Source of the DNA: Thermoprotei archaeon
Lineage (GTDB): Archaea > Thermoproteota > Methanomethylicia > Nezhaarchaeales > WYZ-LMO8
Length of the DNA: 7,517 nt
Assembly: GCA_003650865.1 (NCBI GenBank)
Contig: QMSN01000047.1
Location: forward strand, 1-7,517
Direction: 5' to 3'
This document shows, in pieces, positions 5,618 to 7,517 of this stretch (the stretch's first letter is position 1; every line of letters starts with the position of its first letter). Below the pieces are notes generated by a model. That model was not told where the DNA came from, did no database searches, and was given only the letters and a program-made list of their open reading frames with translations. Both the position numbers and the translations under genes were made by a program.

Positions 5618-6433
5618 CTAATTCCTTTTGTTACTTGTTTCTTCATTGCAAATTTTCGGGTAATGAACACAAATGCCTCTAACCGAAACATTACTCTTTT
5701 TTACAACATTTAACACTTCTTTCACGTATCTTTCAGCCCTACTTTTATTGGAAATCACATCATAACTTTCAGGGTAACTTTGTTTCAGCCATTCTCTAAA
5801 CTCCCTACCGCTTGCCTTCAAATTCAAGAATTCAAACCAGTAAAAATCCACAAATCTTTTTGTCTCCCTGATTAATTGCTCTACATCAACCAAATCTGGA
5901 ATTATTGGCGAGACGAAGACATACGTCTTAATGTCGTTTTCGTGGAGAAGCCTTAATGCCTCTATCCTCTTTCTATTACTTGGAGCGAAAGGTTCCACTT
6001 CTCTTTTCAGCCTACCATCAAAGCCGTTGATAGTTAAGCCAACCTCTATGTCTTTAAACTTTTTAAAAACATCAACATCCCTCAAAACCAAGTCTGATTT
6101 CGTTAAAATACTCAGCCTAGTGTCTTTATCCATGTTCTCTAAAACTCTTCTAGTCAGCTTGATTTCCCTCTCTATTGGCTGATAAGGATCACTCACACTA
6201 GACATGTAAACTTTTCCTTTCACTCTCTCCCCTCTAACAAGCTCTGGTAAATTCTCCTTAACCACAATCCAGCTTCCCCATTCCCCATAATCATACCATT
6301 TACCCATAAATCTTGCATAGCAATACCTACATGCGTGTTGACAACCGACATATTGGTTTACCACATAATTCGCTCCTGGAATTTTGGTGGAGGTAAAAGC
6401 TTTTCTCGCCTTTATTTTGACGATCTTTATCAT
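5618..6433 (-). CDS. Radical SAM protein, spore photoproduct lyase-like (COG1533) family
   Basis: The protein has CQHACRYCYA, a CX3CX2C cluster motif (C30, C34, C37 counted from ATG 6433) that holds the [4Fe-4S] cluster cleaving S-adenosylmethionine. Family hallmarks follow: the lead-in TKIPGANYVVNQYVGC, then SSVSDPYQPIE, LSILTKSDLVLRD, EVGLTI, EPFAPSNRKRIEALRLLHE and TYVFVSPIIP. These place it among SplB-like 'DNA repair photolyase' proteins, most of which have no proven substrate. The start is probably ATG 6433 (271 residues), preceded by GGGGTGA ten bases upstream; TTG 6454 would place that ribosome binding site inside the gene. Codons are markedly A+T-rich compared with the backbone genes, suggesting acquisition. 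It follows directly the broken DUF104 antitoxin gene, in the position where a toxin gene would normally sit, and may use that gene's promoter. No frameshift or missing motif is seen. Confidence 0.92.
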   Translation of the reverse strand: MIKIVKIKARKAFTSTKIPGANYVVNQYVGCQHACRYCYARFMGKWYDYGEWGSWIVVKENLPELVRGERVKGKVYMSSVSDPYQPIEREIKLTRRVLENMDKDTRLSILTKSDLVLRDVDVFKKFKDIEVGLTINGFDGRLKREVEPFAPSNRKRIEALRLLHENDIKTYVFVSPIIPDLVDVEQLIRETKRFVDFYWFEFLNLKASGREFREWLKQSYPESYDVISNKSRAERYVKEVLNVVKKSNVSVRGICVHYPKICNEETSNKRN

Positions 6434-6459
6434 CTTCTTTGACTCACCCCTCAATTTAT

Positions 6460-6724
6460 TCAGACCACCATTGCTTTTCTGGAAGCTCTCTTAGAGTCCT
6501 TCCTCTTCAAGAATGCGAAGACCCCAAACTCAGCTTCAAGCAACAACTCCTTTATCTCTTCCTTACTAGCTTGGCCTAACACCCCCTGAGATTTCCGGAG
6601 CCTCCTAACTCTATCCTCAAGCTTCTCCAAGCGAACGAGGACTTCCCCCACTCTCTCGCATCTTCACGTCCTCAAGTAGTTTCAGCACACCTTTCTCATA
6701 CTTAGCCCTCACAACCTTCGACAC
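6460..6724 (-). pseudogene. DUF104 (AF2212-like) antitoxin gene split by a +1 frameshift
   Basis: From GTG 6724 the frame reads VSKVVRAKYEKGVLKLLEDV, the hallmark N-terminus of DUF104 antitoxins, then KMRE, but it runs into TGA at 6617-6619 after 35 residues. One base over, the frame starting at 6651 reads VGEVLVRLEKLEDRVRRLRK and on to TGA at 6460-6462. Removing one base near 6652 joins them as ...KMREVGEVLVRLEKL..., which matches the family's 'KEGEEVLV' segment. In known systems this protein neutralises a PIN-domain RNase toxin. The tail after EAEF (VFAFLKRKDSKRASRKAM) is longer than usual and resembles the start of a PIN domain lacking its first Asp, so the antitoxin may be fused by deletion to a toxin scrap. 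The frameshift could instead be an assembly error. Confidence 0.68.
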
Positions 6725-6734
6725 ACGATACACA

Positions 6735-6749
6735 TAGTACTAAGTACTA
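6735..6749 (-). promoter_or_regulatory. Perfect palindrome, probable operator of the DUF104 antitoxin gene
   Basis: TAGTACT-A-AGTACTA is a perfect 7-bp inverted repeat around one base. It lies 10 bases upstream of the GTG start at 6724 and just downstream of a TATA-like GATAATCATAG (minus strand, 6751-6761). A repressor bound here would block the transcript start, as in self-repressed toxin-antitoxin operons. Confidence 0.55.
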
Positions 6750-6836
6750 ACTATGATTATCGGCCTAGTTATTCCTTACCGCTAGATCAGCATGTTTCCA
6801 AACAATCTTTACGCAAACCCTTCTTGCTAATTACTC

Positions 6837-7017
6837 ATGCATCTCGTCTCTGATGACTTACTGGAAACGCTTCACTCATTAATCAAGAGTCGCGCTGAAA
6901 AAAGCACTAGTTATTTTGGTTTCTCCAAGTAAAGATGAAATCGAAAAGCTAAACCTGTCTTACGAAAAATTAGGTGGCATACCTAGCGTATTTGAAATCA
7001 ACTTATTAGGTGATTAA
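6837..7017 (+). pseudogene. 59-codon frame of unknown family, split at an A6 run
   Basis: ATG 6837 opens a frame reading MHLVSDDLLETLHSLIKSR followed by AEK, which stops at 6930-6932 after 31 codons. At the six A bases 6898-6903 the frame one base over takes up the same kind of sequence: ALVILVSPSKDEIEKL, then YEKLGGIPSVFEINLLGD to TAA 7015-7017. Deleting one A joins them into a 59-residue protein that would have a helix, then strand, helix, strand. I recognise no family. Explanations are a real indel in a decaying gene, a homopolymer sequencing error, or programmed slippage at the A-run. The last codons contain AGGTGAT (7008-7014), a strong ribosome binding site for the next frame, so this was probably the first gene of a pair. 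Confidence 0.5.
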
Positions 7018-7144
7018 ATGGTGATGTGCTAAAAATACTTAAAGCTAAAGCCATTTGAACAAGCATTAATGATTAATCGCCGTAGCTAAGAACCGTACAT
7101 GATCTGAGTATTTCGCAAACAATGGGATCATACATGGCTCCTAA
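7018..7144 (+). pseudogene. Degraded ASCH-domain-like gene remnant
   Basis: A strong AGGTGAT (7008-7014) precedes ATG 7018 and ATG 7024, yet the frame stops at once. Pieces in three frames follow one another: VLKILKAK (from GTG 7026), then KPFEQALMINRRS (7048-7086), then KNRT-stop-SEYFANNGIIHGS (7088-7141, TGA at 7100-7102). Read together with that TGA as a former TGG, the order P-F-E-x-A-L ... K-x-R-T-W-S-x-Y ... G-I-I-H-G-S parallels the ASCH pattern 'PWAxxI...KTIEVRTW...YRG..LIHAS'. ASCH domains belong to the PUA-like fold and bind or act on RNA. At least two frameshifts and one stop make the gene non-functional as written. The remnant ends at TAA 7142-7144, so only the N-terminal part of such a domain is left. 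The family call is an inference by eye. Confidence 0.35.
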
Positions 7145-7151
7145 TCTAAAG

Positions 7152-7159
7152 TTATTTAT
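7152..7159 (+). promoter_or_regulatory. TATA box of vapBC
   Basis: TTATTTAT is centred about 37 bases before ATG 7192, which predicts a transcript start near 7181 and a leader of about ten bases. Confidence 0.6.
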
Positions 7160-7162
7160 GTC

Positions 7163-7180
7163 CGTATGTACGTGTATACG
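7163..7180 (+). promoter_or_regulatory. Imperfect palindrome, probable VapB operator
   Basis: CGTATGTACGTGTATACG is symmetric at 14 of 18 positions and lies between the TATA box and the expected transcript start. It overlaps a direct repeat of ACGTGT (7170-7175 and 7178-7183). Ribbon-helix-helix antitoxins bind such paired half-sites, so VapB or the VapBC complex repressing its own operon is the natural reading. Confidence 0.55.
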
Positions 7181-7191
7181 TGTGAGGGGGT

Positions 7192-7482
7192 ATGGCTAAG
7201 AAGAAGCTTACTTTGAGCGTAAGTGGAGACCTCCTTGAGGAGGTAAAGCTAATTGCTCGTAGAGAGGGAGTGAGTCTAAGTGGTATAGTTGAGGAGTACT
7301 TTGAGTACTTCATCTCGGCTAAGTGGATTGATGCTTTAGCAGAGGAGCTTGGCTTAGGAGTGTTAGAGCCAACTACGGAATTCGAGGTACCTGCATCAAG
7401 GCCTATTGGCTTGGATTCGGCGAGAATCGTGAGAGAGCTGAGAAATAGTCGAGCTGAGGCGATTACCCGTGGTGGAGGCTGA
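7192..7482 (+). CDS. vapB: VapB-type ribbon-helix-helix antitoxin
   Basis: The 96-residue protein starts with KKKLTLSVSGDLLEEVKLIA, the beta strand and first helix of a ribbon-helix-helix DNA-binding domain. REGVSLSGIVEEYFEYFI, the turn and second helix, completes it by about residue 42. Residues 45-96 form the acidic then polar tail (DALAEELGLGVLEP, then IVRELRNSRAEAI) that would wrap around and inhibit the toxin. The start at ATG 7192 is fixed by the fold and by the promoter; the G-run GAGGGGG directly before it is too close to be an ideal ribosome binding site. A PIN-domain toxin gene overlaps its 3' end, which defines it as the antitoxin of a VapBC pair. It should neutralise VapC and repress the operon through the upstream palindrome. 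The frame is intact, unlike the neighbouring remnants. Confidence 0.85.
   Translation: MAKKKLTLSVSGDLLEEVKLIARREGVSLSGIVEEYFEYFISAKWIDALAEELGLGVLEPTTEFEVPASRPIGLDSARIVRELRNSRAEAITRGGG
7456..7463 (+). promoter_or_regulatory. Ribosome binding site of vapC inside vapB
   Basis: GAGGCGAT differs at one position from GAGGTGAT, the full anti-16S complement, and ends five bases before GTG 7469 and eight before GTG 7472. It supports translation of vapC from within the end of vapB. Confidence 0.55.
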
Positions 7483-7517
7483 GGAGGTATACTACCTTGA
7501 CACGAGCGCTCTCGTCA
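7469..7517 (+). CDS. vapC: VapC-type PIN-domain toxin, N-terminus only (cut by window edge)
   Basis: The frame from GTG 7469 (or GTG 7472) reads VVEAEEVYYLDTSALV and runs off the window. YYLDTSALV is the first strand of a PIN domain, whose Asp is the first of the acidic residues that bind the catalytic metal for RNA cleavage. The start overlaps vapB by 14 bases, the typical coupling in vapBC operons, and GAGGCGAT just upstream supplies the ribosome binding site. Only 16 codons are visible, so completeness of the toxin cannot be judged. Known VapC toxins cut tRNA or rRNA in the cytoplasm; this one's target is unknown. Confidence 0.8.
   Translation, partial: MVEAEEVYYLDTSALV

Noticed and set aside
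6840..6860. TGATGA at 6851 as a box C of a C/D guide RNA
   Set aside because: No matching box D, D' or C' at suitable spacing, and the bases are explained by the split reading frame.

Overview
The window reads as the chromosome of a thermophile-like archaeon, most likely in the Thermoproteota/TACK group. The evidence is TATA boxes about 26-27 bp upstream of nearly leaderless starts, frequent GTG starts, Shine-Dalgarno matches of the GGTG(AT) type, a tRNA with an encoded CCA, and archaeal families (a DUF4443 winged-helix protein, a DUF429 RNase H-fold protein, a DUF104 antitoxin, a SPL-like radical SAM protein, VapBC). I cannot name the species.

Positions 1-5353 are an ordinary, gene-dense, fairly G+C-rich backbone. 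It begins with the last codons of an unidentified gene, coupled by a 1-nt overlap to a 44-residue multi-zinc finger protein. Next come an uncharacterised minus-strand protein, a plus-strand pair (an aldo/keto reductase-like TIM barrel and a metallo-beta-lactamase hydrolase of the COG1237 type), and a minus-strand pair (DUF429, then DUF4443) that meets the hydrolase gene tail to tail with a 15-nt overlap. A two-domain, mostly helical protein of unknown family follows, then a small 2[4Fe-4S] ferredoxin with a textbook TATA box, and tRNA-Arg(CCG).

The character changes just after the tRNA. From about 5380 to 7150 the DNA is visibly A+T-richer (by hand count, 20 of 60 bases are G/C at 6061-6120, against 37 of 60 at 1501-1560). 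Most reading frames there are broken. The only intact gene is a radical SAM protein of the spore photoproduct lyase-like family. Around it lie a DUF104 antitoxin split by a +1 frameshift, a 59-codon frame split at an A6 run, an ASCH-like remnant with several lesions, and a fainter minus-strand remnant beside the tRNA. The window ends in an apparently intact vapBC pair, with vapC cut off by the window edge.

The DUF104 remnant and vapBC share one promoter plan: TATA-like element, then a palindrome, then the start codon, which suggests self-repression. I read 5380-7517 as a tRNA-adjacent accessory patch enriched in toxin-antitoxin genes and gene decay. I see no integrase, insertion sequence, CRISPR array or attachment-site duplication, and no clear case for a wholly new system. 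The most interesting material is the decayed cluster and the radical SAM gene inside it.
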